DNA of 64,000 bases from Streptomyces sp. NRRL WC-3605 (GCF_001509795.1 NZ_LLZN01000102.1:1-64000), one strand, 5' to 3'. Positions 40,818 to 48,372 are shown, numbered from the stretch's first letter. Translations and numbers: made by a program. Notes: generated by a model not told the origin, from the letters alone.

Positions 40818-41189
40818 GTGAACGACGAAGTGGAGATCATCGAGACCCTGGTCGGGGACGTGCGGGTGGTCCGGGTCACCGGCGAGTTCGACGCCGACGA
40901 GTCCGGCGCCGCCACCGCCGCCCTCGCCGCGCCCCGTGCCGGCGGCGCGGCAGCCACCGTCGCCGACCTGGGCGGGGTGACGTTCGCCGACTCCTCCCTG
41001 CTGCACACGTTGCTGACCGCCCGGCAGGGCCACGCCGCGGCCGGCCTGCCGTTCGTCCTGGTCGCGGTGAGCCCGCTCGTACGGCGCCTGCTGGACCTCA
41101 CGGACACCGCCCGCGTCTTCACCATGGCCCCCGACCTCGCGTCGGCCCTGGACCTGATCCACGAGGAGATCAGTTCTCGTCGCGGATGA
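40818..41189 (+). CDS. Second STAS-domain anti-sigma factor antagonist
   Basis: A 123-residue STAS protein starting with GTG. The target serine region is VTFADSSLLHTLL (Ser59 or Ser60). It lacks the tail of the first STAS protein. It is 113 bases past that gene and 73 bases before the HATPase gene, so it is probably in the same transcript but may have its own promoter. Confidence 0.87.
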   Translation: MNDEVEIIETLVGDVRVVRVTGEFDADESGAATAALAAPRAGGAAATVADLGGVTFADSSLLHTLLTARQGHAAAGLPFVLVAVSPLVRRLLDLTDTARVFTMAPDLASALDLIHEEISSRRG

Positions 41190-41262
41190 CCAGCCATACT
41201 CACCCGCTCTGCGGGAACCAGGAAAGGGGTGTCAGGGACAAGTGGGGCATGAAGGAGGAGAT

Positions 41263-41667
41263 GTGACCGCAGCAGAGCTCGCCGCCGCACCGACGCAGCG
41301 GCCCGTCACCGCCGCCATGGCCCGCTCCCACGTCCGCGCTCTCCTGGGCGACCGGGTGGCGGGGACGGGCGGCTCCCCGACCGTCCTCGACGACATCCTG
41401 CTCGTCGTCACCGAGCTCGTCACCAACGCCGTACGGCACGGCGGCGGTCTCGTCGCGTTCGACGCCACCCTCGACGGCGACCTGCTCACCATCAGCGTCA
41501 CCGACTCCTCGCCGACCACCCCGCACACGGTGCCGCGGACCGGCGCCACCACCCCGGGCGGCTTCGGATGGCCCCTCGTGCAGCAGCTCGGCCGGGAGGT
41601 CACCGTGACGCCCACGGCTCAGGGCAAGACGATCCGGGTGGTCATGGCGGCCGGCCCGGACGCGTAG
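41263..41667 (+). CDS. HATPase_c anti-sigma regulatory kinase (RsbW/SpoIIAB-like)
   Basis: A 134-residue GHKL ATPase. The N box (VVTELVTNAVRHGG), the G1-like VTDSSPT and the lid GGFGWPLVQQLG are visible. It would phosphorylate STAS proteins and bind a sigma factor. The G1 Asp is followed by Ser-Ser instead of the usual Gly-x-Gly, so activity may be altered. AAGGAGG lies four bases before the GTG, favouring this start over GTG 41242. No sigma gene is adjacent; the target may be distant. Confidence 0.87.
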   Translation: MTAAELAAAPTQRPVTAAMARSHVRALLGDRVAGTGGSPTVLDDILLVVTELVTNAVRHGGGLVAFDATLDGDLLTISVTDSSPTTPHTVPRTGATTPGGFGWPLVQQLGREVTVTPTAQGKTIRVVMAAGPDA

Positions 41668-41769
41668 GCGTCCGGGTGGACGGGGGCGTTCCCCCGTTCG
41701 CCTCGCGAGGTGCCCGGCTCTCCCATAGGGTCGCGGGCAGACGACTGCTCCGACTTGGGAGGAGTGCCG

Positions 41770-42228
41770 ATGTCCGGACAGTTCGAGACGACCTTCGAGG
41801 TCGACCGGCCCGTGGACGCGGTGTTCGACTATCTCGCCGACGGCCGCAACGACCCGCAGTTCAGCCCCCGTGTGCAGAGGATCGAGCGCGTCCCCGACAC
41901 GCCGACCTCCGTGGGCACCGTCTTCCGCAGCACCGTCAAGGACGCCGGGATGAAGACGGCCCGCGAGTTCCGCATCACCGAGCTCCAGGCGCCGGCGCGG
42001 ATCCGGTGGGCCGAGGTGTCCAAGAACAGCGTGACGGCCGACGAGGGCGGCTACGACCTGGAGCCGCTGGGCGACGGACGGACCCGGGTCCGTCTCTACA
42101 ACGTCCTGGAGGGCCACGGGGTCGGCAAGCTCCTGGTGGGCCTGGCCGTGGCCGCCTCGCGCAAGGACGCGCCCGCGTTCGGCGAGCGGATCAAGACGGC
42201 GGCGGAGAAGGCCATCGCCCCGAGCTGA
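41770..42228 (+). CDS. SRPBCC-family (START-like/polyketide cyclase) protein
   Basis: A 152-residue helix-grip protein with the N-terminal ETTFEVDRPVDAVFDYLADG, a beta sheet and the C-terminal helix (GKLLVGLAVAASRKD). These proteins bind hydrophobic ligands or act as cyclases. GGGAGGAG before the ATG is strong. It follows the partner-switch genes by 102 bases but is probably separate. Role unknown. Confidence 0.85.
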   Translation: MSGQFETTFEVDRPVDAVFDYLADGRNDPQFSPRVQRIERVPDTPTSVGTVFRSTVKDAGMKTAREFRITELQAPARIRWAEVSKNSVTADEGGYDLEPLGDGRTRVRLYNVLEGHGVGKLLVGLAVAASRKDAPAFGERIKTAAEKAIAPS

Positions 42229-42238
42229 CCCCGCGGCC

Positions 42239-42262
42239 CGGCGGGCCGGACCCGGCCCGCCG
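42239..42262. terminator. Terminator between convergent genes
   Basis: A perfect nine-base stem (42239-42247 with 42254-42262) with loop GGACCC, adjoining the DUF3140 stop at 42263. Confidence 0.65.
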
Positions 42263-42595
42263 TCAGGCCAGCGGGTCGTGACCCCAGTTCATCAGCGAGT
42301 ACCGCCAGCGGCTCTCGTCCACGTCTCCCGAGGGCCGCTGGGCCAGATGGCGGCGGACGTAGCCGACGACCTTGCGCATGTGCCCGTAGTCGTCGTCCGT
42401 CAGGTCGCCCTTCCTCGTGCGGAGGATCTCGGCGATCCGCCGCCCGGAGGCGTGCCCGGTGGACTCACCGCCGTCCTTGTGCTGCCCGGACTCGCGTGAC
42501 TCGTCGGTCTCCAGCCACTCGTCGAGCCGGGACGGTGTCATGTTCACCAGTTCCCGGAACTCGCTCCAGGTCGCCTCGCGCTCCGCGTCGTCCAC
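42263..42595 (-). CDS. DUF3140 domain protein
   Basis: A 110-residue soluble protein, start GTG. It matches DUF3140: WSEFRELVNMTPSRLDEWLE, then SGRRIAEILRTRKGDLTDDD and the C-terminal WRYSLMNWGHDP. The family is often annotated as a DNA-binding or histone-like domain of unknown role and is common in desiccation- or stress-linked regions. It lies 60 bases downstream of the antiporter on the same strand. Confidence 0.85.
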   Translation of the reverse strand: MDDAEREATWSEFRELVNMTPSRLDEWLETDESRESGQHKDGGESTGHASGRRIAEILRTRKGDLTDDDYGHMRKVVGYVRRHLAQRPSGDVDESRWRYSLMNWGHDPLA

Positions 42596-42655
42596 GCCGT
42601 CCCTCTTCCCTCGGTCGCCGGGGTGCCACGGTCCAGCCTGCGGGCACCGGGCCCG

Positions 42656-43939
42656 TCACGCAGCTTCTGCTCCGCTCTTCCGCCCGTTCTCCGCCCCGTC
42701 GCGCAGCCGGTCCAGGCGGCCCACCACCGGGCCCGCCGTCACCCCGTGCAGGACGACGGAGGCCAGCACGGTGAACGCCACCACCGCCCACAGCTCCTCG
42801 GCCGGCACCGGGAAGTCGTGGTGGCCGAGGGCGTACGCGAGGTAGTACAGCGATCCGATGCCGCGTATGCCGTAGGCCGCGATCACCCGGCGTTCCCGGC
42901 GGTCCGGCCGTCCGCCGAGGAGCCCCATCCAGCCGGCCCAGGGGCGGATCACCACCAGCAGCAGCACCGCCGTGACCGCGCCCTGCCAGGTCAGGGCGGC
43001 GAGGCCGCCCCGTGCGACGAACGCGCCCAGCAGGAACAGGACGCCCGCCGTGAACAGCCGCTCGATCTGCTCGACGAAGTCGTGCAGGACGTTGTGGAAG
43101 CCGTGGGCCCGCTCGGCCGCCCGCAGCGCGCAGGCGGTGACGAACACGGCCAGGAAGCCGTATCCGCCGACGAGTTCCGTCACCCCGTACGACAGGAAGG
43201 TCGCCCCGAGCGCGACGAAGCCCTCCCGGTGCTCGGACAGGCGCAGCACGGGCCAGCGGGTCCAGAAGAACAGCCAGCCCAGCAGCCGCCCCACGACCAG
43301 GCCGCTCACCACGCCGATCACGGACTTGAGGACGAGGTCCTTCGCCGCCCACTCGCCGATCCAGTCGGCCGACCAGCCGCTGCCCGCGGCGGCCACCAGC
43401 GCCAGCGCCGCGTAGGTCAGCGGGAAGGCGAGGCCGTCGTTGAGTCCCGCCTCGCTGGTGAGGGAGAAGCGCACCTCGTCCTCGTCGTGCGGGTCCTCGG
43501 TGGGCTCCCCCACCCGGACCTCGGAGGCGAGCACCGGGTCGGTCGGCGCGAGGACCGCGGCGAGCAGGAGGGCGGCGGCGGGCGGCCAGTCCAGCAGCCA
43601 CCAGGCGGTCAGCGCGGTCACACCGACCGTGAGCGGCATGGTGATGCCCAGCAGCCGCCAGGTGGTGCCCCAGCGCCGCAGGCCGACGGGGCGGTTGAGG
43701 GCCAGCCCGGCTCCCATCAGCGCGATGATCACCACGATCTCGGTGACGTGCTCGGTGACCAGCCGGTCGGCGACCGGATCGACCTCGGGCAGCGGAAGCG
43801 GCAGCAGGTACACGCCGCTGCCGGCCGCCAGGAACACCAGCGGCAGCGACAGCGGCCGTCCGGCCACGACCCGTGGCAGCACGGCCGCGAGCAGCGCCCC
43901 CGCTCCCAGCCACGCACTCACCGCATCGCCGATGGTCAC
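42656..43939 (-). CDS. Cation:proton antiporter (CPA1/NhaP-like)
   Basis: A 427-residue membrane protein with about twelve helices. APTDPVLASEVRVGE carries the TD pair of the CPA1 active site and a conserved RFSLTSEAGLNDGLAFPL follows, as in NhaP. It would exchange Na+ or K+ for protons at the membrane. The start is GTG (VTIGDAV); the longer frame extends through an uncoded, Arg-rich leader. A GGAGGG lies 14 bases upstream. Probably co-transcribed with the DUF3140 gene. Confidence 0.88.
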   Translation of the reverse strand: MTIGDAVSAWLGAGALLAAVLPRVVAGRPLSLPLVFLAAGSGVYLLPLPLPEVDPVADRLVTEHVTEIVVIIALMGAGLALNRPVGLRRWGTTWRLLGITMPLTVGVTALTAWWLLDWPPAAALLLAAVLAPTDPVLASEVRVGEPTEDPHDEDEVRFSLTSEAGLNDGLAFPLTYAALALVAAAGSGWSADWIGEWAAKDLVLKSVIGVVSGLVVGRLLGWLFFWTRWPVLRLSEHREGFVALGATFLSYGVTELVGGYGFLAVFVTACALRAAERAHGFHNVLHDFVEQIERLFTAGVLFLLGAFVARGGLAALTWQGAVTAVLLLVVIRPWAGWMGLLGGRPDRRERRVIAAYGIRGIGSLYYLAYALGHHDFPVPAEELWAVVAFTVLASVVLHGVTAGPVVGRLDRLRDGAENGRKSGAEAA

Positions 43940-44086
43940 CGTCGTGTGCCCGCCCTCCCGTGGTGCCGTGTGCCGTCCGGCGCGTCGCGCGGGCACACGG
44001 TGGCCGCCCTGGCCCCGGGCCGCGTACCCCGGGCACGGCTGTCCCATGACCACGCGTCCGTCCCGGCCGTCACGGGGGCCGCACGG

Positions 44087-45292
44087 TCAGCTTCCGTCGG
44101 CCGCCGGGAACTCGACGCCCGTCCCGCCGTACGCCGGCGGCAGGCCCGCTGCCACCGGCGCACAGCCGCCGGACGCGCCCGGCCCGCACGCCGGGGTGCC
44201 GGCGCCCAGCGGGACGCCGTTGCCGCGCAGCACCGAGCGCACGTCCAGGATCAGCGGGAACACCTCGTGGTTGCGGTCCTCGCCCTGTTCGTCCCAGGCC
44301 CGCTGCTCGGCCTCCACGGCCGTGCGGTCCTCGGCGAACACCCGCTCGGTGAACCGCCGGATGAGCGGCCACGCCAGGTGCAGCGCGGCGGCGACCTTCG
44401 GCTTCTCGATCATGAGCAGTCCGTAGGCGTGGCAGGTGCGCTGTTCGGCGTCCTCGGGCACGTACGCGGCCCACAGCCGGAAGGCCGGGTGGTCGGCGCC
44501 CTCCGGCACCAGGTCGAGCGTCTGGTACGGGTACTCGGTGCGGATGGTCATGACGTCCGCCGAGTCCTTGCCGCCCAGTCCCTCGGCGGCGAGCAGGCCC
44601 GCGCCCCGGTTGCGCTTGCCCCCGGCGTGCGTGAACAGGTAGCGCGCCTCGACCGAGCGCGGCGTGGTCGTGTAGCCGAGCAGTTCGGGGTGCAGGGTGC
44701 CGACGACGCCCCGGTGCAGGAACTGGTGGTTCATGTCGAGGAGGTTCTCGTGCATGAACGAGTAGTGGCAGCGCACGGTCCGGGAGAACGTCATGGTCCG
44801 GTAGTGCGGTGACCCGTACGCCAGCAGGTCGGGCAGCTCGGTGACGGCGGCCTTCTCCGGGTCGCCGGGGAAGACGAACACCAGTCCGTACGCCTCGCGC
44901 ACGGGATAGCCGCGCACTCCGCGCGGCGGTCTGCGGTCGCCCTTGGAGAGGTAGGGGATCTGCGAGATGCGGCCGTCGCCGCGGTAGGCCCACGCGTGGT
45001 AGCAGCAGCGCAGTGTCTCGCCCTCCACGACGCCCATGCTGAGCGGCACCTGCCGGTGGGCGCACCGGTCCTCCAGCGCGTGCACGATGCCGCCGCGGGT
45101 GCGGAAGAGGGCGATGCGTTCCCCGGCGAAGACGGCGGCGACGGCACGGCCCCGGCGCACCTTGCGGGACAGCGCGACCGGGTACCAGAAGTCGGGGTGC
45201 GCCCCGACACGCCGGAGGTCCGGGCCGTCCTCGGGGGCCGGGCGCCCCTGGTTCCGGCTCAGCCCGCTCCCGGCGGGATCCGTCTGATTCAT
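44087..45292 (-). CDS. Rieske [2Fe-2S] aromatic-ring-hydroxylating oxygenase, alpha-type
   Basis: A 401-residue oxygenase. The N-terminal Rieske domain has CxH (EDRCAHRQVPLSMG) and CxxH (RCCYHAWAY), binding the [2Fe-2S] cluster. The catalytic domain carries the mononuclear iron ligands in ENLLDMNHQFLH (Asp, His, His). About 45 Gly/Ala-rich residues form the C-terminal tail. It oxidises a small aromatic or lipid-like substrate and needs a reductase not encoded nearby. It is monocistronic, divergent from the DUF2180 gene. Confidence 0.88.
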   Translation of the reverse strand: MNQTDPAGSGLSRNQGRPAPEDGPDLRRVGAHPDFWYPVALSRKVRRGRAVAAVFAGERIALFRTRGGIVHALEDRCAHRQVPLSMGVVEGETLRCCYHAWAYRGDGRISQIPYLSKGDRRPPRGVRGYPVREAYGLVFVFPGDPEKAAVTELPDLLAYGSPHYRTMTFSRTVRCHYSFMHENLLDMNHQFLHRGVVGTLHPELLGYTTTPRSVEARYLFTHAGGKRNRGAGLLAAEGLGGKDSADVMTIRTEYPYQTLDLVPEGADHPAFRLWAAYVPEDAEQRTCHAYGLLMIEKPKVAAALHLAWPLIRRFTERVFAEDRTAVEAEQRAWDEQGEDRNHEVFPLILDVRSVLRGNGVPLGAGTPACGPGASGGCAPVAAGLPPAYGGTGVEFPAADGS

Positions 45293-45541
45293 GCTTCTCC
45301 CTCGCGTCGGGGCGTCCGGCGGGGGCCGCGGGGGCCCGGCACCCGCTCATCCTCACGGCCGGAGGGGGCCGTGTCCCGCTCAGTACGTCCACCGGGGTGA
45401 GCGCCCATCCCCGGCGTCTGAGTTGCGGTGGGGCCCCGCCGGGCATTCCATAGCCATGCGGAGCAGTCGCCGGGGACCTGCCGCCCTCGGCGAGCGTGGC
45501 GGGCCGACGCTGTCGAGCGCGCCGGCGGAGAGGTCCGGAAT

Positions 45542-45748
45542 ATGAACTGTTACGAGTGCAACCAGTTGGACCGCATGACCGAGGCGGTCGCGGTGTGCAA
45601 CGTGTGCGGGGCGGCGGTCTGCCCCGAGCACGTGCACACGGAGCCGGTGCAGATGCGGGGTTCCGCGCAGCCCGGCAAGGTCATCCACAGCCGGCCCGCG
45701 CGCCGGCTGACCTGCCCGGTGTGCCGTTCCGCCGAGGAGTCGCCCTGA
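45542..45748 (+). CDS. DUF2180 zinc-ribbon protein
   Basis: A 68-residue protein with three CxxC pairs (CYEC, CNVC, CPVC) plus a Cys-Pro-Glu-His segment, a small zinc ribbon of the DUF2180 family found near oxidative-stress genes in Streptomyces. ATG 45542 starts the motif; GGAGAGG lies at about 45525. It ends 22 bases from the convergent anti-sigma gene. Role unknown. Confidence 0.82.
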   Translation: MNCYECNQLDRMTEAVAVCNVCGAAVCPEHVHTEPVQMRGSAQPGKVIHSRPARRLTCPVCRSAEESP

Positions 45749-45770
45749 CGGCGTCCTGCGTCGCGCCGGC

Positions 45771-46046
45771 TCAGTCGTCGGGCAGACGGCCGTCCGGCTC
45801 GCCTGAGGCGCGCAGTTCCTCCTCGATGCGTTCCCAGACGTGCCGGGACGGGACCGCGGGGAGGTCCCGCGCCTCGACCTCGCGGGCGAGGGTCACGACC
45901 CGGCGCAGCCGGGACAGTTGCTCCCGGCATGCCGCGCAGGACGTGAGGTGGCGTGTGGCTTCTCCGTCGTCGCCGGGTAGGTCGCCGCGCAGCGCCCACT
46001 CCACCAGGGTGGCGGGCGCCAGGTGCCCGGGCGCGGCCTCAGACAC
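45771..46046 (-). CDS. Zinc anti-sigma factor (ZAS, HxxxCxxC)
   Basis: A 91-residue anti-sigma factor with the zinc motif HLTSCAAC, followed by helices that clamp a sigma factor (EQLSRLRRVVTLAREVEARD). It is soluble, with no membrane helix. It lies downstream of the ECF-type sigma gene on the same strand, 213 bases away and behind a terminator hairpin, so its expression is partly uncoupled from the sigma gene. The start is GTG without a good ribosome site; a short upstream frame may feed ribosomes to it. It probably inhibits the adjacent sigma factor and loosens on oxidation. Confidence 0.8.
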   Translation of the reverse strand: MSEAAPGHLAPATLVEWALRGDLPGDDGEATRHLTSCAACREQLSRLRRVVTLAREVEARDLPAVPSRHVWERIEEELRASGEPDGRLPDD

Positions 46047-46083
46047 GGCGGCCGGCGGGCGGCGGGGCGGTGCGGGCCTTCAT
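46039..46083 (-). CDS. Possible 14-codon leader peptide before the anti-sigma gene
   Basis: ATG 46083 follows GAGAGGA with good spacing and encodes MKARTAPPPAGRRV, then TGA. Its stop overlaps the first codons of the anti-sigma gene by eight bases, so it could deliver ribosomes to the poorly placed GTG. The triple-proline segment might pause ribosomes. Confidence 0.35.
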   Translation of the reverse strand: MKARTAPPPAGRRV

Positions 46084-46108
46084 GGATCGTCCTCTCGCGC
46101 GTGAACTC

Positions 46109-46123
46109 GTCCTCCATGAGGAC
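46109..46123. promoter_or_regulatory. Small palindrome upstream of the anti-sigma gene
   Basis: GTCCTC-CAT-GAGGAC is a perfect inverted repeat between the sigma terminator and the anti-sigma gene; a possible operator. Confidence 0.25.
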
Positions 46124-46217
46124 TCGTCGCTGTTTCGGGCGCGGGGCGGGCGGCGGATGCGGCCTGGGGCGTGTCTCGAAGGTGGAGCCGAACGGGACGC
46201 TCGTGATCAATGCGCCC

Positions 46218-46261
46218 AGGGTCTTTCGTTGGGATCCGGCCTGATCCCGACGAAAGACCCT
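46218..46261 (-). terminator. Terminator overlapping the sigma gene stop codon
   Basis: AGGGTCTTTCGT (46218-46229) pairs with ACGAAAGACCCT (46250-46261), an inner six-base stem (46231-46236 with 46243-46248) continues it, and the loop is CGGCCT. The TAG stop of the sigma gene lies at its edge. The unusually AT-rich arms resemble palindromes scattered in other Streptomyces genomes (memory, unverified). Confidence 0.75.
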
Positions 46262-46883
46262 AGATGCTCCGCGCGTCGGTGCGGCTCTGCTCGAGGACGC
46301 CGCGGAGCCGGTACAGGCCGCGACGGGTGTGGCTCTTGACGGTGCCCAGGGGGAGGCCCGTGCGCTCGGCGATCTGGGCGTGCGTCAGGTCGTGGAAGAA
46401 GGCCAGGCAGAGGACCTGTCGCTGCCGGGCGGGCAGCCGGGACAGTTCGTCCACCAGCAGGACCCGGTCCAGTACGTCGTCGGGCCCGACGCCCCCGGCC
46501 ACGTCCGGCGTGGAGGCGTGGCCCGCGACCTCGGCCAGCGTCAGGCGCCTCGTGCGCGCCGCGAGCGCGTCGACGATCTTGCGGCGGGTGATGCCGACGA
46601 GCCAGGCGCCGAGCGGGCCGCGCTCGGGACGGAAGCCGTGCCGTCCCCGCCAGGCGCCTATGAACACCTGCTGGGTGACGTCCTCGGCCTCGTGGGTGTC
46701 GCCGAGGGACCGGGTGGCCATGGTGTGGACGAGAGAGCCCCAGCGCCGGTAGATCGCCGCGAAGGCCTGCTCGTCGGCGGCGAGCAGACCGCGGGCCAGC
46801 TCCTCCTCGTACAGGGTCTCCTCGGCCGGCGCGGCGCCGGCGGACGGGGGCGCGGACGTGACGGTTCGCAGTTGCGTGCTCAT
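46260..46883 (-). CDS. litS: ECF-type RNA polymerase sigma factor (probable LitS)
   Basis: A 207-residue sigma-70 family protein with region 2 (EEDEQAFAAIYRRWG-type helix, then EDVTQQVFIGAWRGRHGF) and region 4.2 (LPARQRQVLCLAFFHDLTHA, then QIAERTGLPLGTVKSHTRRG). No region 1 or 3. It is divergent from the B12-dependent MerR gene beside the crt genes, the position of litS in Streptomyces coelicolor, where LitS drives light-induced carotenoid expression. AGGAGG precedes ATG 46883. Unlike my recollection of that strain (litSAB), the downstream gene here is a zinc anti-sigma factor. Confidence 0.85.
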   Translation of the reverse strand: MSTQLRTVTSAPPSAGAAPAEETLYEEELARGLLAADEQAFAAIYRRWGSLVHTMATRSLGDTHEAEDVTQQVFIGAWRGRHGFRPERGPLGAWLVGITRRKIVDALAARTRRLTLAEVAGHASTPDVAGGVGPDDVLDRVLLVDELSRLPARQRQVLCLAFFHDLTHAQIAERTGLPLGTVKSHTRRGLYRLRGVLEQSRTDARSI

Positions 46884-46983
46884 GGCCCGGTTCCTCCTGC
46901 CGCTCGCCGTCTGCCGGGGAAGGCCGCCGTACGAGCTGTGACTTTCGCCGCTGACCGGCGCGGCCCTCAGTGTCGGAACCACG

Positions 46984-47030
46984 AAACGACGCAGGCAACA
47001 CGCGTCGTTTGTGCGTCGTACACTGCCGGT
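46984..47030 (+). promoter_or_regulatory. litR operator and leaderless promoter
   Basis: A perfect nine-base inverted repeat AAACGACGC (46984-46992) and GCGTCGTTT (47002-47010) has a nine-base spacer. A third GCGTCGT copy follows at 47013-47019. TACACT (47019-47024) is a plausible -10 just six bases before ATG 47031, so the litR mRNA is probably leaderless. LitR is known to repress its own gene in the dark. Confidence 0.6.
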
Positions 47031-48023
47031 ATGGACACAGGCACGCACGACGACGGGGACGCCGGGGCCGGCGGCGGGCTGACGACGGGCGAGGTCGCCC
47101 GGCGGCTCGGCGTGGCCCCCACCACCGTCCGCACCTGGGACCGGCGTTACGGCCTGGGCCCGGACGCGCACACGGGCGGCAGGCACCGCCGCTGGACACC
47201 GGCCGACGTCGCCCGGCTGGAGCGCATGTGCGCGCTGACCGCCAACGGGCTCGCCCCGGCCGAGGCGGCGCGCCTGGCCCGCGAGGAGGCACCCGAGGAC
47301 ATCGGCGACATCCGGACTCGCGTCGATTCCCCGGCCCCGCGGGGCAAGCCCGGGCGCAGCCGGGCCGGCAGCGGGCTGCGTCTCGGGGACGTGCGCCAGG
47401 AGTGCAAGGGGATCGCCCGCGCGGCGCTGCGGCTGGACGCGCCCGCCCTGGACACCCTGCTCGCGGAAGCGATCGAGGAGCACGGAATGGTCACCGCCTG
47501 GACCGAGGTGATCATGCCGACGCTGCAGGCGGTCGGCAGGAAGTGGGAGAGCTCGGGCGACCGCTACGTCGAGGTGGAGCACTTCCTGTCCTGGCACGTC
47601 TCCGGCGCGCTGCGGCGCGGCGCGCGGCCCGTGGCCGCGAACCGTCCGGGCGCCGTCGCCGTGCTCGCGTGCGTCCCCGGGGAGACCCACACGCTGCCGC
47701 TGGAGGTGCTGGCCGCCGCCCTGACCGAACGCGGCGTCCCCGTGCGGATGTTCGGCGGGGCGCTGCCGGCCGGGTCGCTGGTGGCGGCCGTACGGCGGAC
47801 CGGGCCCGCGGTGGTGGGGCTGTGGGCCCAGGGCCGGTCGACGGCGAGCCGGCCGCTGGCCCAGCACGTGGCCGCGATGGAGTGGGGTGTGCGGGGGGCA
47901 CGCCGGAGGCCGGTGGTGCTGCCCCTGGGACCGGGCTGGGCGGGGGCCCCGATGCCCGGGATGCCCCGCCCGACGAGCCTGGAGGAGGCGGTCGCCGCCG
48001 TGGAGCAGCGCATGCCGGGGTGA
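47031..48023 (+). CDS. litR: LitR: MerR-family, adenosylcobalamin-dependent light regulator
   Basis: A 330-residue regulator. The MerR helix-turn-helix (LTTGEVARRLGVAPTTVRTW) is followed by a B12-capping helical bundle (Trp172, Glu183-His184, one residue longer than the canonical Wx9EH) and a C-terminal cobalamin-binding domain with GETHTLP (ExHxLP). In the dark, adenosylcobalamin holds the protein as a DNA-bound tetramer; light breaks the Co-C bond and releases it. Location next to the sigma and crt genes matches Streptomyces LitR, which controls light-induced carotenoid synthesis. A perfect inverted repeat upstream fits its operator. Confidence 0.92.
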   Translation: MDTGTHDDGDAGAGGGLTTGEVARRLGVAPTTVRTWDRRYGLGPDAHTGGRHRRWTPADVARLERMCALTANGLAPAEAARLAREEAPEDIGDIRTRVDSPAPRGKPGRSRAGSGLRLGDVRQECKGIARAALRLDAPALDTLLAEAIEEHGMVTAWTEVIMPTLQAVGRKWESSGDRYVEVEHFLSWHVSGALRRGARPVAANRPGAVAVLACVPGETHTLPLEVLAAALTERGVPVRMFGGALPAGSLVAAVRRTGPAVVGLWAQGRSTASRPLAQHVAAMEWGVRGARRRPVVLPLGPGWAGAPMPGMPRPTSLEEAVAAVEQRMPG

Positions 48024-48165
48024 CCGGGGCCGTCTCGACCGCCGCGCGGCGGGTACGCGCATCGCGCAGGGCGATTCGGGTGGGCCGTGCCGGGGCCACG
48101 GGCGGGCCGTCCGCCGGCGACCCGTCCGGCGCGGTAGCTGTGGTCGCGACGAGGCGAGGAGGACC

Positions 48166-48372
48166 ATGACGGCCTGTCCGGACGGGAGCCGCGGTGACCG
48201 GGTGCCGGGGCGCGTGCGCGGTGTCCCCCGGTGCGGCCCGGGTGCATCCGGCGGCGGGCGGCGGCCGGAAGAGGGGGCGTACCGAGACGGCGACCGGCCC
48301 CCGGATCCGGAGCGAGGCGTGACCAGCGACGGCCCCCTTGTGCGCACCGCCCCCCTCCGGGGGGCCGTATGA
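48166..48372 (+). CDS. Possible 68-codon ORF coupled to crtY
   Basis: ATG 48166 has a near-ideal ribosome site (GAGGAGGACC) and its TGA (48370-48372) overlaps the crtY start at 48369. The encoded peptide is Arg/Gly/Pro-rich, with two Cys, no membrane segment and no known family. It could be a leader that couples translation to crtY, or a chance frame in a region of 345 bases (48024-48368) that otherwise holds nothing recognisable. Confidence 0.45.
   Translation: MTACPDGSRGDRVPGRVRGVPRCGPGASGGGRRPEEGAYRDGDRPPDPERGVTSDGPLVRTAPLRGAV

Noticed and set aside
41242..41262. Longer N-terminus for the HATPase protein (GTG 41242)
   Set aside because: The added residues MGHEGGD are encoded by the ribosome site itself (AAGGAGG); GTG 41263 is the better start.
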